Shown: positions 1 through 7,937 of the stretch, piece after piece
How positions within the stretch are numbered: the stretch's first letter is position 1
How the letters are laid out: each line of letters opens with the position of its first letter
Assembly (NCBI RefSeq): GCF_016820535.1
Contig: NZ_JADHDY010000001.1
Location: 261,221-325,220, forward strand
DNA from: Sporosarcina beigongshangi
GTDB taxonomy: Bacteria > Actinomycetota > Actinomycetes > Actinomycetales > Micrococcaceae
Length of the DNA stretch: 64,000 bases
Direction: 5' to 3'
Program-made: the position numbers and the translations under genes
Notes under the pieces: model-generated
Told to the model about the DNA's origin: nothing
What the model saw: only the letters and a program-made list of their open reading frames with translations
Databases searched by the model: none

Positions 1-78
1 GACCAGCAGAAGTTCGAACGCATGCGGGAACGCACGCAGTTGGACATCATGCGCGTTGACTTGTTCAACATCCGATAG
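1..78 (+). CDS. 3' end of an unidentified gene (partial)
   Basis: An open frame enters from the left edge and stops at TAG 76-78. The 25 visible residues are charged and end in DLFNIR. This is too short to assign to a family. It is the only plus-strand gene at this end, and a strong hairpin at 182-211 probably terminates its transcript. It could equally be the tail of a frameshifted or truncated gene, since the true length is outside the window. Confidence 0.5.
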   Translation, partial: DQQKFERMRERTQLDIMRVDLFNIR

Positions 79-105
79 CCGCCACCAGCGAAGAAGGAGG
101 TGGCG

Positions 106-219
106 ATGATGACCATTACTCATCAAGTCGACCCCAACCACCCGCATGGCCATGCCGATTCCGGCAGCCATGCTCCATGCGAACAGCCCGTGCTGACCAG
201 CACGGGCTGTTTCATTTAA
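106..219 (+). CDS. possible 37-aa Cys/His-rich small protein
   Basis: ATG ATG at 106 and 109 follow a strong ribosome site (AAGAAGGAGG, 91-100). The frame reads 37 codons to TAA 217-219. The peptide has a histidine-rich middle (HPHGHADSGSHAPC) and a second Cys near the end (TGCFI), so metal binding is conceivable, but I recognise no family. The last third of the frame lies inside the hairpin at 182-211 and the stop codon lies in its T-rich tail, so this may be a chance frame over a terminator. The case for a gene rests on the ribosome site and the location 27 bases after the previous stop. Confidence 0.35.
   Translation: MMTITHQVDPNHPHGHADSGSHAPCEQPVLTSTGCFI
182..211. terminator. intrinsic terminator, 13-bp stem
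   Basis: Perfect arms at 182-194 and 199-211 enclose a GACC tetraloop. On the plus strand the stem runs into TTTCATTT, a typical intrinsic terminator for the gene entering from the left. Read on the minus strand, it also lies just past the stop of the HNH nuclease gene, so it may work in both directions. Confidence 0.85.
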
Positions 220-263
220 GGAGTCTTTCGTTGAGGCGTGATTCACGTGTCCCGGACGCGGTG

Positions 264-1442
264 CTACTCGCAGCCGACGCCGTCGCCGTCACGGTCGAAC
301 TTCGGCTGGAATCCGGGGTCGCCGACGCGGATCGGCGAGGCGCCCGCGGCACGCACTGCGTCGCAGTTTTGGTAGAAGGCCCCAGGCGCCGGGACCTCGA
401 CGAGCGGGGCAGGGGCCGCAGGAGCCTCCAAAGCGGGGGTTTCCACCGCTGGTGCCGGCAATTCGACCGGTGCCGCCGGCGCGACGGGGGCCACGGGTTC
501 GATCGGTGCCGGCGGCGGCAAGACCACAGGCTGGGTGGCGGCGTCCCCGTCTCCACGTGAAGCCGTGGCGGAGGGTGCTGCAATGTCAATGCAGCCAGCC
601 AGCACCCTGGTCATGGCGTCGTGCTCGGCCTGCGTGACCCAGAGCGCGTAGCTGGCCTTGACCGAAATTTGCCGCGCCACGTAGTCGCAGCGGTAGGCCT
701 TGTTTGGCGGCAGCCAGGTGGCGGCGTCTCCGGCGCCCTTGCTCTGGTTGCTGGGCCCGTCCACGGCCAACAGATTGAGGGGGTCGTTGCCGAGCGCCGT
801 GCGCTGCTCCAGCGACAACTGCTGGGCTCCCTTCTGCCAAGCGTCGTTGAGCGCCACCACATGGTCGATCTGCACGGCGCTGCTGGTCGCGGCCCCGCGC
901 ACAAAGTTGATGGTGGTGGCGGTGTAGGGGTCGGCCAGCACGCCTGTCAGCACCACGCAGTCGCGGGTGCCGGGCTTGAACGCCTTGTCTGCAAGGTCGC
1001 GGGCCAGGATGTCGTTGCGGGTGTCGCAGCCGTTCCGGTCAACATCCGCCCACGCCTGTCCGAACTGCTCACGGCTGTACCCCGTCTTGGGGGCCCGGCC
1101 CTTGATGGGCAGCGTTGCCAGGAGCTCCAAGGCGGTGGCGGCAAAGGCCGGTTGCACAACGTTGTCCGGCGTGGCCCCGCCCGGGTCCGGGGCGGATTCG
1201 GGATCCAGGGGCGCGGTGTCCTCGGCGGACGGTTCCGGCACTGACGTCTCTTTGGGCATCGGCAGCGCAGTGGCTGAAGCGCTGGCCGACGAGGTGGTCT
1301 CCGGGGTTGTGGCTGGTGCGGGGGCAGCCTCGGCCTGCACCACGGCGCCGCATGCGGTGGTTAGGAAAAGGACTGAGGCGGCGGCTGAGGCCATGAGAAA
1401 ATCGGTGGCGCCCCATGAGGCGCTCCGGTGTGGAGCAGGCAA
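264..1442 (-). CDS. secreted HNH endonuclease-family protein (DUF1524-like) with excalibur domain
   Basis: The N-terminus has a hydrophobic export segment ending in LFLTTACG, a possible lipobox. A Ser/Thr/Pro-rich linker leads to a DUF1524/GmrSD-type HNH nuclease core: IDHVVALNDAW supplies the metal-binding Asp-His and NDPLNLLAVDG with N..K and DAATWLPPNK follow as in the family. A Pro/Ala-rich spacer then leads to a C-terminal excalibur calcium-binding motif (YQNCDAV...DRDGDGVGCE). It probably degrades nucleic acid outside or at the surface of the cell. Start is uncertain: TTG 1442 has GGGAGA seven bases upstream and gives an arginine before the hydrophobic stretch; ATG 1478 and ATG 1394 are alternatives, the last leaving no charged n-region. 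It lies 137 bases beyond the HAD gene of the Ter island, on the same strand. Confidence 0.8.
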   Translation of the reverse strand: MPAPHRSASWGATDFLMASAAASVLFLTTACGAVVQAEAAPAPATTPETTSSASASATALPMPKETSVPEPSAEDTAPLDPESAPDPGGATPDNVVQPAFAATALELLATLPIKGRAPKTGYSREQFGQAWADVDRNGCDTRNDILARDLADKAFKPGTRDCVVLTGVLADPYTATTINFVRGAATSSAVQIDHVVALNDAWQKGAQQLSLEQRTALGNDPLNLLAVDGPSNQSKGAGDAATWLPPNKAYRCDYVARQISVKASYALWVTQAEHDAMTRVLAGCIDIAAPSATASRGDGDAATQPVVLPPPAPIEPVAPVAPAAPVELPAPAVETPALEAPAAPAPLVEVPAPGAFYQNCDAVRAAGASPIRVGDPGFQPKFDRDGDGVGCE

Positions 1443-1579
1443 GCGTGGTTCTCCCGGGTGGATCGGCTGGGTTTCCATCCAGCCTATCCGCCGCCGCCGA
1501 CATTGCCTGCTGCGGGCGGCATGGAGCCACGGGAGGCCAGCAGCGAGGCGGTGTCCGCCGCCATGGGACGGAGCGGGTT

Positions 1580-2380
1580 TTACACTTCGGCGAGGATGCG
1601 GCGAAGGATCTCCTCGCCGGCGAGGACTCCCCGGACGGAGGTGAGCCGCAGGTGCGGGGCCAGCCATCCGGCGTCGTGCAATTCCCCGTGGAGGGGCCGG
1701 AAGGCGAGGTCGGCATCGGCCAGCATGTCCTGGTCCAGCAGCGAATCGCCGGCCGCAATGACGGTTCCGGCACCCGTGCGGCGGGCCACCTCGGCCAGGG
1801 CGCCCGACTTGTTCACGGGCAGCGGCACGCAGTACAGCTTCCGGCCCTGCACCGACACGCCCCAGCCGGCCTCTGCACACAGCGCCGCGAGCTCCTCGAG
1901 GAAGGCCGCGGGCATCACCGCGCGATCGACGATGGCGTAGGTGAACAGGTCTTCGGCCCGTCGCAGGCGCAGGATCCACGGCGCAAAGTCCGGGTTGGAC
2001 AGGTGCGCCTCAATGTCGCCGATGGGTGCGCACTCCGCCGCCATGCGCGCCGTCAGCTGCGCGTTCCAGTCCGCATCGGGCATTCCGTGGTGCAGCAGAA
2101 CGCCGCCGTTGGAGGTGAGTGCGTACTCAGGGACCGGGCCGGGCAACTGCACGCGTTCGTACTGGGCCTGCGTGCGCGTGGTGACGGGGACGAACACGGC
2201 GGCTTCCTTCACAGCGTGCAGCAGGCCCTCGGCTGCGCGGGTCATGAAGGACAGCGGGGCGCCGTCGTACACCTCAGCGACCACCATGGCCGGGGCATCC
2301 CGGTCTTCGCCCGTGAGCCAGAGCGCGTTTTTGGAGTAGATGAGGGTGCGGTCCAGGTCGCAGGCCACGAGGGTGCTCAT
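1580..2380 (-). CDS. HAD-family phosphatase of the Ter biosynthetic module
   Basis: A 266-aa HAD hydrolase. Motif I is ACDLDRTLIYSKN near residue 6, motif II is PVTTRT, motif III a basic region (VNKSGA, Lys), and motif IV AAGDSLLDQDML. The cap resembles Cof/sucrose-phosphatase-like enzymes. In described Ter-linked clusters a HAD enzyme of this type is proposed to remove a phosphate from the nucleoside-like product made by the neighbouring phosphoribosyltransferases. Its start overlaps the StiP stop by four bases (ATGA), so it is the last of four translationally coupled genes. The enzymatic class is clear; the substrate is inference. Confidence 0.85.
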   Translation of the reverse strand: MSTLVACDLDRTLIYSKNALWLTGEDRDAPAMVVAEVYDGAPLSFMTRAAEGLLHAVKEAAVFVPVTTRTQAQYERVQLPGPVPEYALTSNGGVLLHHGMPDADWNAQLTARMAAECAPIGDIEAHLSNPDFAPWILRLRRAEDLFTYAIVDRAVMPAAFLEELAALCAEAGWGVSVQGRKLYCVPLPVNKSGALAEVARRTGAGTVIAAGDSLLDQDMLADADLAFRPLHGELHDAGWLAPHLRLTSVRGVLAGEEILRRILAEV

Positions 2381-3546
2381 GCGTGGGGCACCGCCCGTCC
2401 GTCGGCGCCCACGGCGCTCTTGTCGAAGGCCGGGTGGATCAGCCCCACACAGCTGTACGGCAGGTCCGCGACTTCCTCCACCGGTGTGCCGCGCTGTTGC
2501 GCCAGCAGCAGGACATGGGCGACGTCGGCCCTTGCCGCCGGGTTGATGAGCACCTTCCATGGCACCCGCCTCAGCAGCACGCGCGTGGTCTCGCCAACGC
2601 CGGGCTTGACCAGGTTGACGTTGTTGATGCCGTACTCGGTGCTGATGCGCTCCACCGCCTGCCAGCCCACCCAGCTGGGTTCCGGGGCGGCGGCCAGGTG
2701 TTCGGCGGTCAGCCGTTCCACGTCCGGGACAATCTCGGCAAAGTGGCGGGCAATGGCGTCGAGGAAGTCATTGGAGACGTCACTGGCGGCCAGTTCCGAA
2801 TAGAACTTGGCGCCATGGAAGTCGTGCGGGTCGATGTGGTCCGTGTTGAACACCGTCCGCGAGACCAGCCCGGACACCGTGGAGTTCAGGCAGGCGGAGG
2901 GGATCAGGTAGTCCTCCCGGGTGCCGAACATGGACACGCAGTGCCCCGGGTCCGCGAGCACGGCCAGATCCGCCGGGAAGCGGATCCCGGTCTTCTCCGC
3001 GAAGCCGTCCAGTGCTGCCGACAGCTCACGGGAAATGGCGCCCTTGCCCGTCCAGCCGTCCACGAAGAGGATCCGCTCCGGCGCAAAGTTGGCCGCCAGG
3101 AAACGCAGCGCGACCTCGTCCAGGCCCACGCCGCGCACAATGCTCATGGTGAAGTGGGGCAGCTCGATGCCGTGCACAGCCAGGGCCCAGCGGCGCATCA
3201 GGATCCCGATGGGCGTCCCGGCCCGGGCCAGCGACACCAGCACCGGCTGCCCGTCCCGTGCCGCAAGCGCCTGCTCCGCCACCACGCCCACGGCCGTGGC
3301 AATCCGCGCCCCGGCCCGCTCCACGGCGTCCTGGTACAGGGCCTGGTACTCGGCACTGGGCGTGTATTCCACGGGCAGCGATTCGGCGTAGTTTGCGGCA
3401 CCCGACTGGATGGCGCGCTCACGCTCGGCCGTGGGCGCCTCCAGCTGCAGGTGGCTCAGGTCCTTCAGCAGCCAGCCCACCTCCTGCGCCGCGTAGGAGC
3501 CGAAGTCGGGACCGGTCAGGGGAGCGGGAAGGGCAGGGTGGTTCAT
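2377..3546 (-). CDS. StiP-type phosphoribosyltransferase/Pelota-like protein
   Basis: A 389-aa protein matching the StiP (stress-induced protein; annotated as cysteine protease StiP or PRTase-like) family. The PRPP-binding loop is visible as ILFVDGWTGKGAI near residue 160, and VSLARAGTPIGILMRRW upstream fits the substrate-hood strand of this group. A conserved DPGHCVSMFGTREDYLIPSACLN block carries Cys and His. The C-terminal part (TEYGINNVNLVKPGVGET) is the proposed Pelota-like RNA-binding region. It overlaps both neighbours by four bases (ATGA). In this gene neighbourhood it is thought to help build a modified nucleotide or nucleoside; a protease role is less supported by the motifs seen. 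Confidence 0.82.
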   Translation of the reverse strand: MNHPALPAPLTGPDFGSYAAQEVGWLLKDLSHLQLEAPTAERERAIQSGAANYAESLPVEYTPSAEYQALYQDAVERAGARIATAVGVVAEQALAARDGQPVLVSLARAGTPIGILMRRWALAVHGIELPHFTMSIVRGVGLDEVALRFLAANFAPERILFVDGWTGKGAISRELSAALDGFAEKTGIRFPADLAVLADPGHCVSMFGTREDYLIPSACLNSTVSGLVSRTVFNTDHIDPHDFHGAKFYSELAASDVSNDFLDAIARHFAEIVPDVERLTAEHLAAAPEPSWVGWQAVERISTEYGINNVNLVKPGVGETTRVLLRRVPWKVLINPAARADVAHVLLLAQQRGTPVEEVADLPYSCVGLIHPAFDKSAVGADGRAVPHA

Positions 3547-5117
3547 GGCGAATCCTCTGTTGGGCGGGTGGGGCGGCCGGGGCTGTCCGCCGGAAGAAGC
3601 ACGACGACGACGTCCCCGGCTGCCGCCGCCAGCGCCTCCACCAGCGGGGGCAGGCCCGGGACGGAGCTGTGCGATATGTCGCCGGGCGGGGTGCCCGGCT
3701 CGGGGAAGACCACGAGCGTTGCGGGGCGCTGGCCCGTTCCCGTGAGGTTGTAGGCGAACCGGATGCCGGGGCCGTCGAGGGTGGCGTCGTGGCTGGCAAA
3801 GCTCAGGGCTCCGGCCACGGCGTAGTCGTCCCGGTCGACGGCAACAATGGGTGAGCGGGTGGTGGTGGAAAAGCGCACGTCGCTCCCCGGCAGCAGCCTG
3901 GCCAGCTCCGCCGCCGCGGCCAGCGGCAGGAACATGTGCTCCTCGGAGCCAAGCACCACCACGGCGCCTGGCGCGTTGGAAGCTGCACTGTCGGCACCGG
4001 CCACGTGGTTCGCCAGCGTCCGGGCAATGGCGGCAATGGCATCTGCCGCGGGCGGCGCGGCGTTGCCGAAGCGGTCGCTGCGCACGGGCGCCACGTCGTC
4101 CGCGGTCAGTTCCAGGATGCGCACGCGCCCCGCCGAAACCGGGGCAGAATCCGGAACTGAAGCAGATTCCGGCGCCGAATCCGAGGCGGCAGCTGGCGCC
4201 CCAAGTGCAGCCGTCGACAGGGGTTCACCCGCGGCGCTTGGTGCCCCGGGTGCCGCGGGCAGTTCCCGAATGAGCGCAGCGGCCCGGTCCAGGATCCCGC
4301 CACCGAGCTCGATGCGGCCCGTCCCCAGTGCCGTCACGGTGATCCGTGCCCCCAGCTCGCGGGCCAGGGCGTCAAAGCGCGCACGGTCGGCGGTGCTGCG
4401 CAGGTCGATCAGGGCCGCCACCACGTACACGCGGTGCGGCACGAGGGCGTGCAGCTCCCGGATGGTGTTGATGACGGTGGCGCCGGTGCTGAACTCGTCG
4501 TCCACCAGCACCACCGGGCCGTCTCCGTCCAGCCATGCCGGGTCCGTGGGCACCATTGCATGCGAGGTGGCATGCGAGTGGCCCTCCTCAAATCCGGCCA
4601 CGGGGTCAACCCCGGGGGTCGCGTGCCGGGTGGAGTGGATGTACCAGGCGCCCAGGGCGTTGGCGACCAGCCGGCCCAGGCCCGTGGCGGTTTCGGCATA
4701 GCCAACCACGACGGCGTCCGGCACCTTGGCCGCCAAACCCTCCAACGCATCGGCGAGCAGAGATGCGGCGGCGTCCCGGCGGCCGGGCTCCGCCCTCAGG
4801 GCGGCGCTGAGCGCGGCAGCCGCCCTGGTGAGAGCAGCGGCAGGCGGGCCGGGGTGCCCGAGGCCGTGTCCGGCGTCGTGCGCGAAAACTTCATGGGAGA
4901 CAAAGGCGCCCAACAGCTCCCCGGCGGCCATGACCAGGGCCGGCTCGGTGGGCACATGCTTGGCCAGGACCGTGGAGACCAGCAGGTGGGCGCGCTTGGG
5001 GTTGCGGCGCAGGGCCAAGCCCACAAGGTCCTCCACCGGAACGGCGCTGGCAGGGTCGCTGTGGATGGCAACGCCCAACTCCCGGGCCACAAACTCGCCG
5101 CGCCAGGGCGCGCTCAT
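3543..5117 (-). CDS. phosphoribosyltransferase fused to a TRSP domain
   Basis: A 524-aa two-domain protein. Residues about 1-290 form a type I phosphoribosyltransferase with the PRPP motif VVLVDDEFSTGATVINTI; upstream, VVGYAETATGLG and STRHATPG are typical of this Ter-linked group. An Ala/Pro/Ser-rich linker of about 50 residues follows. The C-terminal TRSP domain shows FGNAAPPA and the name-giving STTTRSPIVAVD, with NLTGTGQRPATLVVFPEPG near the end. It is coupled to the aldolase upstream and StiP downstream by ATGA overlaps. Predicted role: glycosylation of a base-like precursor with PRPP to make a nucleoside-like metabolite for the TerD/TelA stress system. Family assignment is firm, product unknown. 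Confidence 0.85.
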   Translation of the reverse strand: MSAPWRGEFVARELGVAIHSDPASAVPVEDLVGLALRRNPKRAHLLVSTVLAKHVPTEPALVMAAGELLGAFVSHEVFAHDAGHGLGHPGPPAAALTRAAAALSAALRAEPGRRDAAASLLADALEGLAAKVPDAVVVGYAETATGLGRLVANALGAWYIHSTRHATPGVDPVAGFEEGHSHATSHAMVPTDPAWLDGDGPVVLVDDEFSTGATVINTIRELHALVPHRVYVVAALIDLRSTADRARFDALARELGARITVTALGTGRIELGGGILDRAAALIRELPAAPGAPSAAGEPLSTAALGAPAAASDSAPESASVPDSAPVSAGRVRILELTADDVAPVRSDRFGNAAPPAADAIAAIARTLANHVAGADSAASNAPGAVVVLGSEEHMFLPLAAAAELARLLPGSDVRFSTTTRSPIVAVDRDDYAVAGALSFASHDATLDGPGIRFAYNLTGTGQRPATLVVFPEPGTPPGDISHSSVPGLPPLVEALAAAAGDVVVVLLPADSPGRPTRPTEDSP

Positions 5118-6292
5118 GCCATGCCCACTTCAAGGAGGTCCACGAAGGTGACGCCGGCGGCGGCGACACCAAAGGCGTCGGCCCGCAGCAGGGTGCGGCG
5201 GGCCCAGGCCTGGTGCGGCTTCATCTCGTTCATCTTGTTGCCGTAGGGCGAGGCCGCGGCGCCGCCGTTGACGTTGCCGGCGATGGCAAGGGCGTCGAGG
5301 TATTCCTCGTGGCTGATGACGCTCATGGCGTGGACCAGGTTCACGTGGGTGGGGTGGATGACGGTTTTGCCGAGCAGACCGTTGGCCAAATCCAGCTCAA
5401 TCTCGCGGATCAGGGTGTCAAGGTTGGCGGTCATGATGCGCCGGCGCAGCTCCTTCTCCTGTGGGCCCGCAAAGGGTGTGGCGCGCAGCTGCGGGCGCAG
5501 CACCCGCTCCGTGGCGGCGTAGTGCTCCCAGACCGGGCCGGAGATCACGAAGCCGCCGTCGGGGCGGCCCAGCACGTTGACGATGTCGCCGATGACGTTG
5601 GCAACGACGAAGACGTCGTAGATGCTCAGGTCGCGGGAACGGCGCAGGCCAAAGGTGCTGGACATGTCCGTGGCGCCGATGCGCACCGAGAGGATGTCCT
5701 CGCGGTTGGCATCCAGCAGCGTGTAGATGTTGGTCAGGGCGGCGGCGCGGGTCTCCAGGTGGATGACGGCGGGGGATTCCAGGATGGGCATGATCCGCAG
5801 CCTGTGGCGGCCGCCGCTGCCGTCCAGGCCCAGCTCCGCCTGGACCGTGTGCAGGGCATCGAGGAAGGATGCGGCGGTGCCGGATTCGTTGTCGAACTTG
5901 GGGATGACGAAACCGGTCAGCATCCCGGTCGCAGCGCCGGCGCGGCGGGCCACGGAGAGCAGCTGCTCCGGTGTGCGGACCCTGACAAACAACAGCGGCA
6001 GGGGCTCGGAAACGTCTGCGAGCCCGCCGAGGGCGGCCACCACGTTGTCCTCGGCCGCCGCCACATCGGCGTCGGGAATGGAGTCCTCAAGGCACAGCAC
6101 CATGGACACGGCACCCAGGTCCCGCTGCCGGAGGACGTCCTTGACCAGCTGCGGCCGGTTGGCCGGTGTGTACAAGGTTCCGCCCAGGGCCACGGCCAGC
6201 AGCTCAGGGGCGCTGTGGGCCGACAATGCCACCGGAAGCCGGTGGAAGAGTGCGTTGTTCTGGGCTGTGGTCAGGGAACGGAAATGTCGCAT
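5114..6292 (-). CDS. HpcH/HpaI aldolase / citrate-lyase-beta-like protein of the Ter module
   Basis: A 392-aa TIM-barrel protein of the CitE/HpcH family. Residues LYTPANRP (start of the barrel), VLCLEDSIPD (acidic metal ligands), FVRVRTPEQL, and IMPILESPAVIH fit the family; the C-terminal GKTVIHPTHVNLVH is the conserved CitE signature. Start ATG 6292 is chosen because GAAAGGG precedes it; an earlier in-frame start at 6334 has no ribosome site. It is the first gene of the four-gene ATGA-linked chain and is a standard member of Ter-associated biosynthetic clusters, where a carbon-carbon lyase or synthase step has been proposed. Confidence 0.85.
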   Translation of the reverse strand: MRHFRSLTTAQNNALFHRLPVALSAHSAPELLAVALGGTLYTPANRPQLVKDVLRQRDLGAVSMVLCLEDSIPDADVAAAEDNVVAALGGLADVSEPLPLLFVRVRTPEQLLSVARRAGAATGMLTGFVIPKFDNESGTAASFLDALHTVQAELGLDGSGGRHRLRIMPILESPAVIHLETRAAALTNIYTLLDANREDILSVRIGATDMSSTFGLRRSRDLSIYDVFVVANVIGDIVNVLGRPDGGFVISGPVWEHYAATERVLRPQLRATPFAGPQEKELRRRIMTANLDTLIREIELDLANGLLGKTVIHPTHVNLVHAMSVISHEEYLDALAIAGNVNGGAAASPYGNKMNEMKPHQAWARRTLLRADAFGVAAAGVTFVDLLEVGMA

Positions 6293-6365
6293 TGGCCCTT
6301 TCAGGATTGGCCGGTGTGGAATTGGCATGCCCAAGCCTGCGGGCGGGTTCTCGCGGGAAGGCGGA

Positions 6366-7376
6366 TTAGCGCCCGTAGGAGGACACCGGGGCGCTGTGCG
6401 TCATGGAAAAATCAAACTCCTGCCAGACCTGCACGTCCGGCCAGCTGTGCGGAACTGGTTCGGCCCGCAACTCCAGCACGTTGCCCACCCGGTGCACCAG
6501 CAGCACCATCTGTGTGCCGTCGGCGGCCGGCGGCAGCGCCACGGTCTGCCCGGAAAACAGCCGGACGCCCATGGCGGAGCTGCTGCGGTTGATGAAGATG
6601 GCACGCCGCAGCGAGCGCACATGGCGCAGGGTGATGAGTGCGTCGCGGCCGTGGTAGCCCACCAGCGGCCGGTTGCCGGCCGTCATCACGGCGGTGCCGG
6701 CCTTGTGCCCGTCCACTGTCTGCCCGCCGGTCACCCGCCGCACGCTTTCCCACGCCACGGCGGTGCTGCCGGAAACAACCAGCGAACCCACCGACGACTG
6801 CATCGGGCTCAGCCGCAGCAGCCTGTCCGTCAAGTTCAGCTCGTAGACGTCCGCTATGCCGGGCGCCGGGAACAGCAGGCTGACCTCGTGGTCCTCTCGC
6901 TGGGACTTTTCGCGCAGCTGGGCCAGTTTCCTGGCCCGTCCGCTAAGGGGCGACGCCGGGGCCGCACCTCCCAGCACCAGGCCGGCGGAGGGCTGTGCGG
7001 CGGCCGGGGCGCTCTGGGTCGCCTGGGGTGCCTGGGGCGCCTGGGTTGTCTGCGGAGCCGGAGCCGGAGCCGGCGCGGATGTCGTGGTGCGGCCCAGGCT
7101 CAGCGAGGCACCCTGCGGTGCTGCCGCAGCTGCGGAGTTTGCTGGGCGTCCCAGTTCCAAGGACGCTGGTGCTGCAGCCGGGGTGTGTCCCAGGCTCAAG
7201 GACGCCGGAGCCGCCGGGGGAGTTGTGGATTCTGGGGCGGAAGTGTGGCCCAGGCTCAGTGATGTGCCCTGCTGTGCTGCCGCGGGTGCGGCGGTAGGAG
7301 CAGCAGGTGCCTGGCCGGGGCGGATCCGGCGGCGCAGCCAGGTAATGTCCGGGCGCGGGGTGGTTGGAACGCTCAT
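6366..7376 (-). CDS. Pro/Ala-rich LSLG-repeat protein of the Ter island
   Basis: A 336-aa protein I cannot assign to a named family. Residues about 35-150 form a low-complexity Pro/Ala region carrying five spaced copies of an octamer: SLSLGHTS, SLSLGHTP, SLELGRPA, SLSLGRTT and a looser GLVLGGAA. The motif resembles the first strand of TerD proteins (LTLSKGSNLSL). The C-terminal ~180 residues look like a single beta-rich domain (DVYELNLTDRLLRLSP...VRLFSGQTVALPP). It starts nine bases after the TerD stop, with AGGG over that stop codon as the ribosome site, so it belongs to the same operon. A scaffold that gathers or mimics TerD domains is a guess. Confidence 0.75.
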   Translation of the reverse strand: MSVPTTPRPDITWLRRRIRPGQAPAAPTAAPAAAQQGTSLSLGHTSAPESTTPPAAPASLSLGHTPAAAPASLELGRPANSAAAAAPQGASLSLGRTTTSAPAPAPAPQTTQAPQAPQATQSAPAAAQPSAGLVLGGAAPASPLSGRARKLAQLREKSQREDHEVSLLFPAPGIADVYELNLTDRLLRLSPMQSSVGSLVVSGSTAVAWESVRRVTGGQTVDGHKAGTAVMTAGNRPLVGYHGRDALITLRHVRSLRRAIFINRSSSAMGVRLFSGQTVALPPAADGTQMVLLVHRVGNVLELRAEPVPHSWPDVQVWQEFDFSMTHSAPVSSYGR

Positions 7377-7385
7377 GCCGCGGCC

Positions 7386-7937
7386 CTACAGTGCAATTCC
7401 GAAGTCCTTGGCCACTCCGGCCAAGCCTGTGCTGTAGCCCTGTCCCAGGGCGCGGAACTTCCAGTCGTCACGGTGCCGGTACAGCTCGCCAAAAATCATG
7501 GCCGTCACGGACTCCAGGTGGTCCATGCCCAAATTGAAGCGGACCAACTCACGGTTCTCCGCTGTGGCCACGCGGATGTGTGCGCTGCGCACGGAGCCGA
7601 AGGTACCCTGGCCGCGGAATTCGGGGTCGACATAGGCCAGGAAGATGATTTTGGTGATCTCCGCCGGAACAAGGCCCAGCTGGACGTCGATCTGTTCCTG
7701 GTCGCCGTCGCCCACAAACGTCATCGAGGCGTCGGCGCTGACCAGCTGGTTGAAAAACACCAGGTGGTCGTTGGAGACGGCCTCGCCGCTGGCGTCGCAC
7801 ATGAGTGCGAACGGGACCAGCTCGGCCTGCGGACCGTTGCTGGGGATGCTGTCCCAGCCCATGCCGACCACCACGTGGTCCAGGCCGGGATTCTCAGCGG
7901 TCAGGGCCGCATTGGCCCCCGCCACTAGTGTTGCCAA
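7386..7937 (-). CDS. TerD-family calcium-binding stress protein (divergent paralogue)
   Basis: A 183-aa TerD-domain protein: VVVGMGWDS near the N-terminus, VFFNQLVS, FVGDGDQEQIDVQL, FLAYVDPEFRGQGTFGSVRSAHIRV and the closing DWKFRALGQGYSTGLAGVAKDFGI. TerD domains bind calcium between two sheets. Here the usual DLDAS acidic loop is replaced by FALMCDASGE and the GEGDGDDE loop is shortened to GDGDQE, so calcium binding may be weaker than in the other three copies. It overlaps the 185-aa gene upstream by 13 bases. Confidence 0.9.
   Translation of the reverse strand: MATLVAGANAALTAENPGLDHVVVGMGWDSIPSNGPQAELVPFALMCDASGEAVSNDHLVFFNQLVSADASMTFVGDGDQEQIDVQLGLVPAEITKIIFLAYVDPEFRGQGTFGSVRSAHIRVATAENRELVRFNLGMDHLESVTAMIFGELYRHRDDWKFRALGQGYSTGLAGVAKDFGIAL

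Noticed and set aside
1415-2803. Long plus-strand frames opposite the HAD and StiP genes, and similar long frames elsewhere (for example 2383-3753, 53397-55523 minus)
   Set aside because: They are antisense shadows typical of high-GC DNA: low-complexity Arg/Gly/Ala/His composition, no ribosome site, no domain, while the opposite strand carries clear families.
2377-3546. Cysteine protease function for StiP
   Set aside because: The visible PRPP-loop motif (VDGWTGKG) and gene context favour a phosphoribosyltransferase-like role; no papain-like Cys-His pair could be recognised with confidence.
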